Of a DNA stretch of 31,736 nt, positions 16,331 to 23,471 are shown piece after piece. How positions within the stretch are numbered: position 1 is the stretch's first letter; each line of letters begins with the position of its first letter. The notes beneath the pieces are model-generated. The model was not told the origin of the DNA and did not search any database. It saw nothing but the letters and a program-made list of their open reading frames with translations. This DNA comes from B1 sp044370475. GTDB lineage: Bacteria > Bacteroidota > Bacteroidia > UKL13-3. The position numbers were made by a program, and so were the translations under genes. Where the stretch lies: NCBI GenBank assembly GCA_044370475.1, contig JBILVK010000026.1, positions 1 to 31,736 of the forward strand, in the 5' to 3' direction.

Positions 16331-16582
16331 ATGAATCAGAATGAATCTCAAATATCCGAGTTATTAGTTGAAGGAATGTCGTGCAGCAATTGTGCCATGG
16401 GCGTTCGTAAGCGACTAGAAAAACAAGGGATGGAACAGGTTGACGTTAATTTTGCAACAGGGGAGGTTCGCTTCCAAAATGTGCCAGGCAAATCCAAAGA
16501 GGAAATAAAGGAGAGCATTGAAGATCTTGGATATGTTGTTATTCAAGCCAACTCTGATGGAAAAGAAAAAAAAAACTCTTAG
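16331..16582 (+). CDS. HMA (copper-chaperone-like) domain: zero-frame product of the copper ATPase gene
   Basis: The zero-frame product has 83 residues from ATG 16331. An upstream TTG at 16316 would overlap the -7 box and is rejected. It is a single ferredoxin-like heavy-metal-associated domain with the soft-metal motif G15-M-S-C18-S-N-C21, followed by VNFATGEVRF and IEDLGYVV, as in CopZ and the N-terminal domain of CopA. After residue 75 it runs into a Lys-rich linker (DGKEKKNS) and stops at TAG 16580-16582. The pump body lies in the -1 frame immediately after. The product could be a free Cu(I) chaperone feeding the ATPase made from the same mRNA, as reported for the frameshift product of E. 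coli copA. Otherwise it is an artefact of a one-base error in the ten-A run at 16566-16575. Confidence 0.8.
   Translation: MNQNESQISELLVEGMSCSNCAMGVRKRLEKQGMEQVDVNFATGEVRFQNVPGKSKEEIKESIEDLGYVVIQANSDGKEKKNS
16570..16576 (+). other. Putative programmed -1 frameshift site A AAA AAC joining HMA domain and pump
   Basis: In the zero frame the bases read A AAA AAC, the canonical X XXY YYZ heptamer, in correct register, at the end of a run of ten A (16566-16575). The zero-frame stop TAG follows after one codon. A -1 slip continues CTC-TTA-GGC straight into the ATPase with no stop. Downstream structures are possible: CTTAG/CTAAG (16578-16582 with 16595-16599) or TTAGGC/GCCTAA (16579-16584 with 16610-16615). 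Both begin closer to the slip site than the usual 5-9 nt. RNA polymerase slippage on the A-run could give the same fusion. Confidence 0.6.
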
Positions 16583-18477
16583 GCTCGCTCGAATCTAAGT
16601 TTATTTTTTGCCTAATTTTCTCTGTTCCTTTGGCGCTGCATATGGTTGTCCAATGGGAGCCTCTTCATAATCCTATTATTCAGTTTTTTCTTTCTTTACC
16701 CGTTTATGTTCTCGGACTTTGGTTCTTTGGCAAATCAGCATACCATAGCTTAAAATCGGGTGTTCCAAACATGGATGTGCTCATATTTATTGGGGCATTT
16801 TCTGCTTTTTTCTACAGCGTTTTTGGTACTATCTATTTTTGGGGCACGCATCAAGTGCATGAATACCTCTTTTTTGAAACAGGTGCTACCATCATTACTT
16901 TAGTGCTTTTTGGAAATATTATTGAGAAACGATCGGTTAAAAGAACCACCAATTCTATCAAAAGTTTAACTTCTCTTCAGGTTAAAACAGCTAAGGTAAT
17001 TAGTCAACATAACAATCAAACTCAACTCCATGATGTGGAAGTAAGTTTGCTTAGAAAGGGTGATTTGCTTCAAATTAATAATGGAGATATTGTACCTATA
17101 GATGTAATGTTGGTAGGGGGTGAGGGCGATTGCGACGAAAGCATGATGAGTGGTGAAAGTTTGCCAGTTCATAAGAAAATTGGTGATGCATTAATCGGTG
17201 GAACCATTTTGGTGAATGGAAATATTCAGGCAAAAGTAACTGCCCATTTAAAGGATTCTGTATTGTCGCAAATTATTGAAATGGTTAAAAAGGCCCAGGC
17301 TTCTAAGCCTCAAATTCAAAAGCTGGGCGATCAGGTAAGTGCTATTTTTGTACCTGTGGTGGTATCTATTTCTATCATTACTTTTTTTGTTTCTTTTTTC
17401 ATCCTTGATATTGGTTCTGCCCATAGCATGATGCGTGCGGTGGCTGTTTTAGTCATCTCTTGTCCGTGTGCCATGGGCTTGGCAACGCCTACTGCCATAA
17501 TGGTTGGCATTGGAAAGGCCGCAAAAAGAGGGATACTCATTAAGGGTGGCGATGTGCTTGAAAATTTTGCTAAAACCAAACAAATTATCTTTGATAAAAC
17601 GGGGACATTAAGTACAGGTCATTTCGTTTTTGATGATTTCTGGTTTAGTGAGTCAGATTCAAATGAGTTAAGAAACATCATTTATAACCTCGAAAATCAT
17701 TCCTCTCATCCCATTGCTAAGGCCTTTGTTTCTCAATATGCATCTTGGTTTACAGAGAAACTATCTTTTCAATCTATAGAAGAAATAAAGGGCGCTGGCT
17801 TAATCGCAAAAGACTTGGCTGGCTTTGTTTGGAAGCTTGGCTCAGAAAAATTTGTTGGTTCAGCCCGAAATGAAAAGGATTTGTTTTTAACCAAAAATGA
17901 TGTGCTTGTAGCAAGTTTTAACCTCAAAGATGAGTTAAAAGAGGGGTCAGCGCAAGTTGTTGAATACTTTAAAAACAACAATGTTAAACCAATTTTATTG
18001 AGTGGCGATCATGAATCAAAGGTGAAGTTAGTGGCGCAAAAACTTGGGATTGAAGCGTATTTTGCAGGACAATTGCCACAGCAGAAATTGGCTTATATTG
18101 AATCGCAATTAGACAATAAAGAGCCTATTGTAATGGTAGGAGATGGGGTAAATGATGCACCTGCATTGAGTAAAGTGCCTGTGGGCGTTTCTTTTGTAAA
18201 GGGCAGCGATATTGCCATTCAATCTGCAAACCTAGTTTTAATGAAAGGTGATATTGCCAGTCTGCAAGAGGCGCATCAAATAAGTATCCTGACATACAAA
18301 ACCATTAAACAAAATTTGTTTTGGGCCTTTTTCTATAATATAATTTGCATTCCTTTGGCTGCCGCTGGCTTCATGCATCCTATGCTTGGCGCCTTATCTA
18401 TGGCCTTTAGCGATGTTATTGTGATTGGCAATTCACTTTGGTTGGGTATTAAAAAAACAAACACGAACCCTTCCTAA
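16576..18477 (+). CDS. copA: Cu(I)-type P1B ATPase body, expressed by -1 frameshift (or broken by a one-base error)
   Basis: The open -1 frame begins after a stop at 16555-16557. Joined to the HMA domain at 16576 it gives a 715-residue pump, the normal length for single-HMA Bacteroidota CuATPases. The junction region (SKFIFCLIFSVPLALHM) is the expected first membrane helix, which argues that the fusion is the real protein. Independent starts at TTG 16630 or ATG 16642 would cut into that helix. Motifs in fusion numbering: GVPNMDVLIF, SGES (actuator loop, usually TGES), C378-P-C380 Cu-binding motif, D422-KTGT phosphorylation site, HP in SSHPIAKAF, GDGVNDAPAL, and late helices with YN and AFSDVIVIGNSLWL. 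It exports Cu(I) or Ag(I) across the inner membrane. The SGES variant is the only motif deviation. A strong terminator follows. Confidence 0.88.
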   Translation, partial: LLGSLESKFIFCLIFSVPLALHMVVQWEPLHNPIIQFFLSLPVYVLGLWFFGKSAYHSLKSGVPNMDVLIFIGAFSAFFYSVFGTIYFWGTHQVHEYLFFETGATIITLVLFGNIIEKRSVKRTTNSIKSLTSLQVKTAKVISQHNNQTQLHDVEVSLLRKGDLLQINNGDIVPIDVMLVGGEGDCDESMMSGESLPVHKKIGDALIGGTILVNGNIQAKVTAHLKDSVLSQIIEMVKKAQASKPQIQKLGDQVSAIFVPVVVSISIITFFVSFFILDIGSAHSMMRAVAVLVISCPCAMGLATPTAIMVGIGKAAKRGILIKGGDVLENFAKTKQIIFDKTGTLSTGHFVFDDFWFSESDSNELRNIIYNLENHSSHPIAKAFVSQYASWFTEKLSFQSIEEIKGAGLIAKDLAGFVWKLGSEKFVGSARNEKDLFLTKNDVLVASFNLKDELKEGSAQVVEYFKNNNVKPILLSGDHESKVKLVAQKLGIEAYFAGQLPQQKLAYIESQLDNKEPIVMVGDGVNDAPALSKVPVGVSFVKGSDIAIQSANLVLMKGDIASLQEAHQISILTYKTIKQNLFWAFFYNIICIPLAAAGFMHPMLGALSMAFSDVIVIGNSLWLGIKKTNTNPS

Positions 18478-18502
18478 GAAAAGTTCGTGTTTATCTTTTT
18501 TT
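18459..18502 (+). terminator. copA: Intrinsic terminator of the copper ATPase gene
   Basis: AAACACGAAC (18459-18468) pairs perfectly with GTTCGTGTTT (18483-18492), with a 14-nt loop, followed by ATC and a run of T to 18502. The left arm lies within the last codons of the ATPase and the TAA is in the loop. Confidence 0.85.
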
Positions 18503-18514
18503 CGGTCTGAACCG
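18503..18514. repeat. Copy of the recurring GGTYYGAACC motif
   Basis: CGGTCTGAACCG lies just after the terminator T-run, between the convergent ATPase and T9SS-cargo genes. GGTCTGAACC also occurs at 24903-24912, and the fully palindromic form GGTTCGAACC occurs four times elsewhere in the window. Confidence 0.5.
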
Positions 18515-18518
18515 ATTC

Positions 18519-19247
18519 CTATTCTTTAATGAATTTTGTTTGGTAAATCATTGAAGCAGCTTCTCTTTTTACAATATAAACTCCCGGTACTAGATTGCTT
18601 ACATCAAAGCTTGCTTCTCCAGTTTGAGATGAATAACTAGGTTTAATATCCATGCTTTTGCCCATTAAATCTACTATCTCCATGCTTCCTTCTGTATTAA
18701 ACTGGTTTATGGAAACCTTTAACAAATTGCTAACTGGGTTTGGATATGCTTTCATTCCAACTTGCTGAAATTGCTCTTCAATGGCATTTGGTAAAACAAT
18801 ATTAATATCAATAGTGCTCGAATCATATTGATCTAATTGGTTAGGAAGTCCTACAATTTTAAAGTATGTCCTCACTCTTACCATCACTTCAAATTTGCCA
18901 ACATTCGCAGCTAATGGATTACCAAAAAGCCTTGCACAACCTTTTGCTCCGCCATTCCAAGTTTTATGGATATTATCGCATTCGTAGGCAAACCCAGGAG
19001 GCAAATCGCTAATAGAAACTACGGTTGCAGAGTCAACCACCACATTATACAAATTTCCTTGGTAAGTTATGGACGTGTCTTTTGGAACCATTAATGTGGC
19101 TACTTCAGAGTAGGCCTGACCAACAATAGCATCAGGTAATTTTGATGGAGAAAGTCCTGGCTTGGTTACATTTGGATTAGGTGTACATTGCGCATAAACG
19201 CCAATTGTTAGACCCAAAAAAGCTATTAAAAAGGATAATTTTTTCAT
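18519..19247 (-). CDS. Secreted protein with T9SS C-terminal sorting domain
   Basis: The 242-residue protein starts at ATG 19247 (MKKLSFLIAFLGL), preferred over an in-frame ATG at 19280 because it gives a clean Sec signal peptide ending at VYAQ. The mature part opens CTPNPNVTKPGLSPSKLPDA, a pattern seen in Bacteroidota exported proteins (P-G-xx-P-xx-LP with AxxGxxY). It then has beta-rich stretches with ISDLPPGFAYECD and GAKGCARLFGNP; the cysteines may form disulfides. Residues from about 170 on are the type A sorting domain: MKAYPNPVSNLLKVSI, MEIVDLMGKS, FDVSNLVPGVYIVK, ending YQTKFIKE. The T9SS should cleave this domain and release or anchor the protein at the surface. The function of the mature part is unknown. 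Confidence 0.88.
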   Translation of the reverse strand: MKKLSFLIAFLGLTIGVYAQCTPNPNVTKPGLSPSKLPDAIVGQAYSEVATLMVPKDTSITYQGNLYNVVVDSATVVSISDLPPGFAYECDNIHKTWNGGAKGCARLFGNPLAANVGKFEVMVRVRTYFKIVGLPNQLDQYDSSTIDINIVLPNAIEEQFQQVGMKAYPNPVSNLLKVSINQFNTEGSMEIVDLMGKSMDIKPSYSSQTGEASFDVSNLVPGVYIVKREAASMIYQTKFIKE

Positions 19248-19268
19248 ATGCGTATTTTTATATTTTAT

Positions 19269-19276
19269 CAAATATA
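19269..19276 (-). promoter_or_regulatory. -7 element TATATTTG of the T9SS-cargo gene
   Basis: The minus-strand TATATTTG matches TAnnTTTG exactly and lies 21 nt upstream of ATG 19247, predicting a short leader. It lies just before the end of the upstream membrane-protein gene at 19282. No clear -33 TTG is seen. Confidence 0.5.
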
Positions 19277-19281
19277 GCAAA

Positions 19282-19638
19282 TTATTTTTTAAGATTGTTT
19301 TCTTGCTGTTTTCTTACAATAATCTGATAGAGGTAGTAAATCATCATAATAATGCCTGAACCAAAGAATAGGGTGGCGGGTATTTTCAATGGAATTTGAA
19401 AGAATTCTTGAAACATCCAACAAGAATTAGCACTTATCCAACATAAAACAGCCAGATTTACAATGAATGCCAAATGGTTGTTATAGGTTTTAATGCAAAT
19501 ATATATGGCAAAAAATAGGGTAGGCACAAATACAATACTTGCCAGAATTTTCCATTCTTGCATCCAACAAAGGTCTTTTAATAACCATAAAAGTATATGG
19601 AAATTTTCTATGTGTTTTACCTCACTAAATGTTTTCAT
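19282..19638 (-). CDS. Small membrane protein of an uncharacterised Bacteroidota family
   Basis: The protein has 118 residues from ATG 19638 (MKTFSEVKHIENFHILLWLL). An in-frame ATG at 19650 lies deeper inside miaA and is less likely. It has about four hydrophobic helices (about 12-25, 32-50, 58-75 and 88-108). The segments HILLWLLKDLCWMQEWK and LCWISANSCWMFQEFF, rich in Trp, Cys and acidic residues, are strongly patterned. They match a family I have seen in Bacteroidota but cannot name. No cofactor or transport motif can be assigned. Its start overlaps the miaA stop by 14 nt in another frame, indicating translational coupling, so it belongs to the same transcript as miaA and the Mom/GNAT-like gene. 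Confidence 0.72.
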   Translation of the reverse strand: MKTFSEVKHIENFHILLWLLKDLCWMQEWKILASIVFVPTLFFAIYICIKTYNNHLAFIVNLAVLCWISANSCWMFQEFFQIPLKIPATLFFGSGIIMMIYYLYQIIVRKQQENNLKK

Positions 19639-20569
19639 TTTTAAATACACCCTTTATTAATTCTATGGCTTTCTCTTTTCCATCTGCATCTTCAATCCAA
19701 TGAATTTTTAATCCAGATTTTTCCATTTTTCTAAAATAGGTCATCTGCCTTTTGGCAAATTGTTGAATGGCAATCCCAAGATTTTGAATCATTTCTTCTT
19801 TTGAAATATTACCTTCAATATATTTCAAAACCCATTTGTATTCTAATCCAAAAAACTCAATTCTATCCCTACTTAATCCTTGCAGCAACAAACCTTCAAC
19901 TTCTTCAATTAATCCTTCTTCAATCCTCTGATAGAGTCTGTCAATAATCTTTGTTCTTCTTTGTTCCAGTGGTGGATTAAGTCCTATAATTAATGGATAA
20001 ATCGGCTTTGGTTCAGACAGAATAAAACTAGGATTCTCTAATAAAAACGATAATATTTCTATAGCCCTAATGGCCCTTTTACAGGTGCCTATATCTGCTT
20101 TGTCTTTAAATGGATGCCAAGGTAATTGATTAAAATGTGCAACAAGTTTTTCTAACTCATAGGTTTCAAAATGAGCTCTTAGATTTGTATTTGTTGGAAC
20201 AGCTGTAAAAACGAAATCTTGTATAACAGCTTCTAAATATAATCCGCTGCCACCTACCAAAATTGGAGTGATTTTTCTTTCAAGAATGCTTTCATATACC
20301 AATTTAAATGCTTCTTGAAATTTATAAATATTAAACTCCTCCCAGGGTTCTACGATGTCTATTAAATGGTAATTTATTGGCTTGCCTTTATAAAAATAAT
20401 CTTTCAAATCTTTACCCGTGCCAATGTCCATTTTCTTAAAGACCATCCTTGAATCTATGCTTATGATTTCTCCAGATAATTCATAGGCTAGCTCTACCGC
20501 AAATTTAGTTTTGCCACTTGCGGTTGGACCTAATACTACAAGGGATTTTGGGGTTAGTTTACTTTCCAT
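19625..20569 (-). CDS. miaA: tRNA dimethylallyltransferase, divergent MiaA
   Basis: The 314-residue protein adds an isopentenyl group from DMAPP to A37 of tRNAs that read UNN codons. Motifs are the P-loop G14-P-T-A-S-G-K-T21, SIDSRMVFKKMDIGTGKD (commonly DSxxVYxxMDIGTAK), LIDIVEPWEEFNIYKF, GGSGLY (commonly GGTGLY), CKRAIRAIEI, and the tRNA-contact motif FAKRQMTYFRKM (commonly YAKRQxTWFRR). Length is normal. The changes Ala to Gly, Thr to Ser and Trp to Tyr in core motifs suggest the second, more divergent MiaA-like group known in some Bacteroidota rather than the canonical copy. Its start overlaps the preceding gene by 11 nt and its stop overlaps the next gene, so three genes form a tightly coupled operon. 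Confidence 0.82.
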   Translation of the reverse strand: MESKLTPKSLVVLGPTASGKTKFAVELAYELSGEIISIDSRMVFKKMDIGTGKDLKDYFYKGKPINYHLIDIVEPWEEFNIYKFQEAFKLVYESILERKITPILVGGSGLYLEAVIQDFVFTAVPTNTNLRAHFETYELEKLVAHFNQLPWHPFKDKADIGTCKRAIRAIEILSFLLENPSFILSEPKPIYPLIIGLNPPLEQRRTKIIDRLYQRIEEGLIEEVEGLLLQGLSRDRIEFFGLEYKWVLKYIEGNISKEEMIQNLGIAIQQFAKRQMTYFRKMEKSGLKIHWIEDADGKEKAIELIKGVFKNENI

Positions 20570-21350
20570 TTTCCCTGGTATCTAATATGAATTTCATGCT
20601 TCCTAAATTGCTGATTTTGAATTCGTTTTTTGTTGGAGAAATTTCTTCTGTGAATTTTCTTCTAAGATTTGTTTGTTGGTTCACCCAATAACTTATTGGT
20701 TCGGTAGTTTCTGTTTCTTTAAAACCCATGAGTTTATAGGCCTTTCCAGTACCCCATTCAAGGTCAATATAGGTCATTAAGTGTTTTACATTTTTGTCTA
20801 TCATGAAATTCTTAATGAGCTTTTGTAGTCCGCCAACCACTGTGACATTGTTTTTATTTGCGAATTTAATGAGTTCGTACGACCTGTAATAGATAGCTGA
20901 ATCAACCATGGTTCTCGATTTCCCAAAAATAGCTACAGCTACAAGCATATTCTTATGAAATAAGCCATACTTAAATCCAGAACTGCTCTTACCAAGCAAA
21001 TGATTTTCCTCCAAAAATTCATCACATTGGGGCTTTTCAATCTTACTTAATTTACATTGCCTTGCCCAAATGGTTTCATTATTACCCAAAGCACTCGAAA
21101 GTCTACTTTTAATGATTTCTTTTTTAAGATTCCACTGGTCCTCATATATCCTAATAAACTCGGCACCAATAGGAATGTTAGGGAATGTTATTAATTTATT
21201 GTTTTGTATGTCGTTATATGAAATCAACTCAATCATCAATTTTCCTTCTTTTATGAGTAAAATAGCTGGATGTGTGGGTGATATAATGATGTTATTAGCA
21301 CCTGCCTCTTTAAGGTGTTTTGTGAATTCAAGAATGAAATTATTTGACAC
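20559..21350 (-). CDS. Mom/GNAT-like protein, possible nucleic-acid-modifying acyltransferase
   Basis: The protein has about 263 residues. The C-terminal half (about 105-220) reads CDEFLEENHLLG, KYGLFHKNMLVAVAIFGKSR, YRSYELIKFANKN, VVGGLQKLIKNFM, MTYIDLEWGTGKAYKLMGF. This is the pattern found in phage Mom-like and homing-endonuclease-associated domains of the GNAT superfamily, which use acetyl-CoA-like cofactors. The N-terminal half (ANNIIISPTHPAILLIKEGK) is not recognised. The start is uncertain: GTG 21350 (VSNNFILEF) or GTG 21395 (MKFKRNSRFFLFL). I prefer 21350 because the longer version would place its first codons in a hairpin with a T-run. The 11-nt overlap with miaA makes an RNA-related role attractive, but that is inference. 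Confidence 0.7.
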   Translation of the reverse strand: MSNNFILEFTKHLKEAGANNIIISPTHPAILLIKEGKLMIELISYNDIQNNKLITFPNIPIGAEFIRIYEDQWNLKKEIIKSRLSSALGNNETIWARQCKLSKIEKPQCDEFLEENHLLGKSSSGFKYGLFHKNMLVAVAIFGKSRTMVDSAIYYRSYELIKFANKNNVTVVGGLQKLIKNFMIDKNVKHLMTYIDLEWGTGKAYKLMGFKETETTEPISYWVNQQTNLRRKFTEEISPTKNEFKISNLGSMKFILDTRENGK

Positions 21351-21364
21351 AGTGCGAAGAAATA

Positions 21365-21395
21365 AAAAAAAACGTGAATTTCTCTTGAATTTCAC
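21365..21395 (-). terminator. Hairpin plus T-run before the Mom/GNAT-like gene, possible attenuator
   Basis: On the minus strand GTGAAATTC and GAAATTCAC (about 21395-21374) form an 8/9 to 9/9 stem with a small loop, followed by C-G and a run of nine T. It is terminator-like, yet lies upstream of GTG 21350 and not downstream of any minus-strand gene. It could attenuate the operon. The stem is AT-rich, so it is weak evidence. Confidence 0.35.
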
Positions 21396-21427
21396 TTATT
21401 TGCGGGTAATTAAATTCAATTTGTTCC

Positions 21428-23398
21428 GTGCGCAAAAGCCTTGTTAAATATTTTTACTTACTAATATTACTTAACATCCTTCACCAAGGAGTATTAGCTA
21501 TTCCTTCTATTGAATTTAGTAAATCTCCTATTTCGCTTTTAGATAAGGATGGTTGGGTTTTTTACCATCAAAGTACCTATCAAGATGTCATAAATAATCC
21601 TAATCTTATAGGTAAGCCAATTAAAGTGCCTGGTAACTGGAATAGCCTTGGTTATCCCAATAAGAGTTATGGAACTTATTTGTTAAAATTCACTCACGAT
21701 CTTTCCAATGAGGATATTGTTACCTTAAAGATGATGACCGTTGGGTGTAGTTACGACTTATTTGTAAATGGCAATAAAGTAAGGTCAGTAGGTGTTTTTG
21801 GAACAAACGACCAGGAGTCTAAACCTGATTTTTTACCTGGAAATATTAGCTTTTCGCTTGATCAAGATACTGTTGAAATTGCGCTGCAAGTCTCCAATTT
21901 TAATTATAGAGAGGGCGGTTTATGGTTTTCACCTTCTATAGGTAGCCCAACAGTTATGGAACAAAACTTTATCAAAGTTTTATTCTTGGATTCTTTTCTA
22001 GTTGGGTCTCTTTTTGTCTTGTTTTGCTATTTTATTGCTTTTTATTACATCAAAACAGAGGATAAAACCTCCTTATATTTTGCACTACTCTGTTTGTTTG
22101 CTGGACTTAGAATTGGGGCAACTGGTGATATTTTAATCAAGCAATTGAGTAGTAATTTCCCATGGGAAATCCTAGTAAAAATTGAGTACATCTCTTTGTC
22201 ATTGATGTTGTTATTTGGGGTCTTTTATCTCAATTCCTTATTCCCGAAGGATGTAAACAAAAAGGTGCTGAAAGTTATTACCTACATTCAAATTACAATT
22301 GGCATTTTATTTTTAGTTACACCAGTTTACTATAGCTCTTATTTTATTCCATACTATTTAATGGTATGTGGATTAATGCTAGGTTATCTCCTTAACTTAG
22401 TGGTGAAGGTAATGATGGTAAAAAGGTCTTTTGCCCTATGGGTGGGTGGTGCTATTTGTATCGTTTTTATTGCTGGTGTAAACGATATTCTTTACAGCCA
22501 AGCAATAATTAAATCATATTATTTAATGCCTGCGGCCATTTTTCTTTTTGCCACCATTCAGGCAATGGTTCTCACCAGAATGTTTTCAAATGCATTTATT
22601 GAGGTGGAAAGCTTATCTAATAAGCTTAAACACATCAATCACAACCAAAAAGAAATTATTTCTGAAAGAACTTCTTTATTGAATAGCCAAGCTCAGGAAT
22701 TGCAAAAAAGCAACCAAATTAAAGACAAAGTTTTTTCTATCATAGCGCATGATTTAAGAGCTCCAATTAAGTCGCTAAGTACTGTTTTGTCATGGGTGGC
22801 CGACGATGATTTAACTTATGAGGAACTCAAAAAGTCGCTCGGAAGTATCAGCAAAAATGTAGATACGCTTAACTTAACCCTTGAGAACCTGTTGCAATGG
22901 TCGCGCAGTCAATTAAATGGTGTGAGTGTTGAACCAGAGCTTATAGATATTAGACGGCCCATTCAAGAAATTATGGAGTTGTTTAAACTTCAAATGGCAG
23001 AGAAATCTTTGGTATTTAAAGTTAATTTTGCCGAAAGACAGGCAGTGTTTATGGATAAACACCACATAAACCTATTATTAAGAAACTTGGTTAGCAATGC
23101 CATAAAGTTTTCCAAAGTTGGTGGTACCATCGAATTAACAACCCAAAATTTTGAAGGGGATAAAACCTTAATTGAAATAATTGACCAAGGCGTAGGTATG
23201 AGCAAGGAAGCTATTGATAAAGTGTTTTCTCCAACCGAACATTACACCACATACGGTACAAACAATGAAAAAGGTACCGGATTAGGATTGCTTCTTTGCA
23301 AAGAATATGTTGAAAGTAGCCAAGGCAAAATATGGATTGAAAGTACAGAAGGTATAGGTACTAAAATCATATTTACCTTGCCTAACCATGGCCTTTAA
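21428..23398 (+). CDS. Membrane sensor histidine kinase with 7TMR-DISM sensor region
   Basis: The 656-residue protein starts at GTG 21428 (no ATG upstream). A signal peptide (about 1-24) precedes an extracytoplasmic beta-sandwich like the 7TMR-DISM extracellular domain (about 30-180; GWVFYHQS, VPGNWNSLGYPNKSYGTYLLKF, EGGLWFSPSIGSP), which may bind carbohydrates or other ligands. Seven hydrophobic helices follow (about 185-400), then a coiled coil (about 395-430), HisKA with IIAHDLRAP (His441), and an ATPase domain with N-box Asn557 (LVSNAIKF), DQGVGMS and GTGLGLLLC. No receiver or output domain is present and no partner regulator is adjacent, so it is an orphan kinase. It is divergent from the Mom/GNAT-like gene (77 nt to GTG 21350). 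Confidence 0.92.
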   Translation: MRKSLVKYFYLLILLNILHQGVLAIPSIEFSKSPISLLDKDGWVFYHQSTYQDVINNPNLIGKPIKVPGNWNSLGYPNKSYGTYLLKFTHDLSNEDIVTLKMMTVGCSYDLFVNGNKVRSVGVFGTNDQESKPDFLPGNISFSLDQDTVEIALQVSNFNYREGGLWFSPSIGSPTVMEQNFIKVLFLDSFLVGSLFVLFCYFIAFYYIKTEDKTSLYFALLCLFAGLRIGATGDILIKQLSSNFPWEILVKIEYISLSLMLLFGVFYLNSLFPKDVNKKVLKVITYIQITIGILFLVTPVYYSSYFIPYYLMVCGLMLGYLLNLVVKVMMVKRSFALWVGGAICIVFIAGVNDILYSQAIIKSYYLMPAAIFLFATIQAMVLTRMFSNAFIEVESLSNKLKHINHNQKEIISERTSLLNSQAQELQKSNQIKDKVFSIIAHDLRAPIKSLSTVLSWVADDDLTYEELKKSLGSISKNVDTLNLTLENLLQWSRSQLNGVSVEPELIDIRRPIQEIMELFKLQMAEKSLVFKVNFAERQAVFMDKHHINLLLRNLVSNAIKFSKVGGTIELTTQNFEGDKTLIEIIDQGVGMSKEAIDKVFSPTEHYTTYGTNNEKGTGLGLLLCKEYVESSQGKIWIESTEGIGTKIIFTLPNHGL

Positions 23399-23471
23399 CA
23401 GCCAATAAAACCACTTATTTAATTATAACCAAGTTCCTTTATGCTACTTGTAGTATCATAAAAAATGCCTA

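Noticed and set aside
16630..18477. ATPase as an independent gene from TTG 16630
   Set aside because: This would begin inside the expected first membrane helix. The open frame extends back to the slip site.
23399..23471. Hairpin around CTACTTGTAG between the sensor kinase and lysC as terminator
   Set aside because: The loop would be only 2 nt and no U-tract follows, so it is not a credible terminator.
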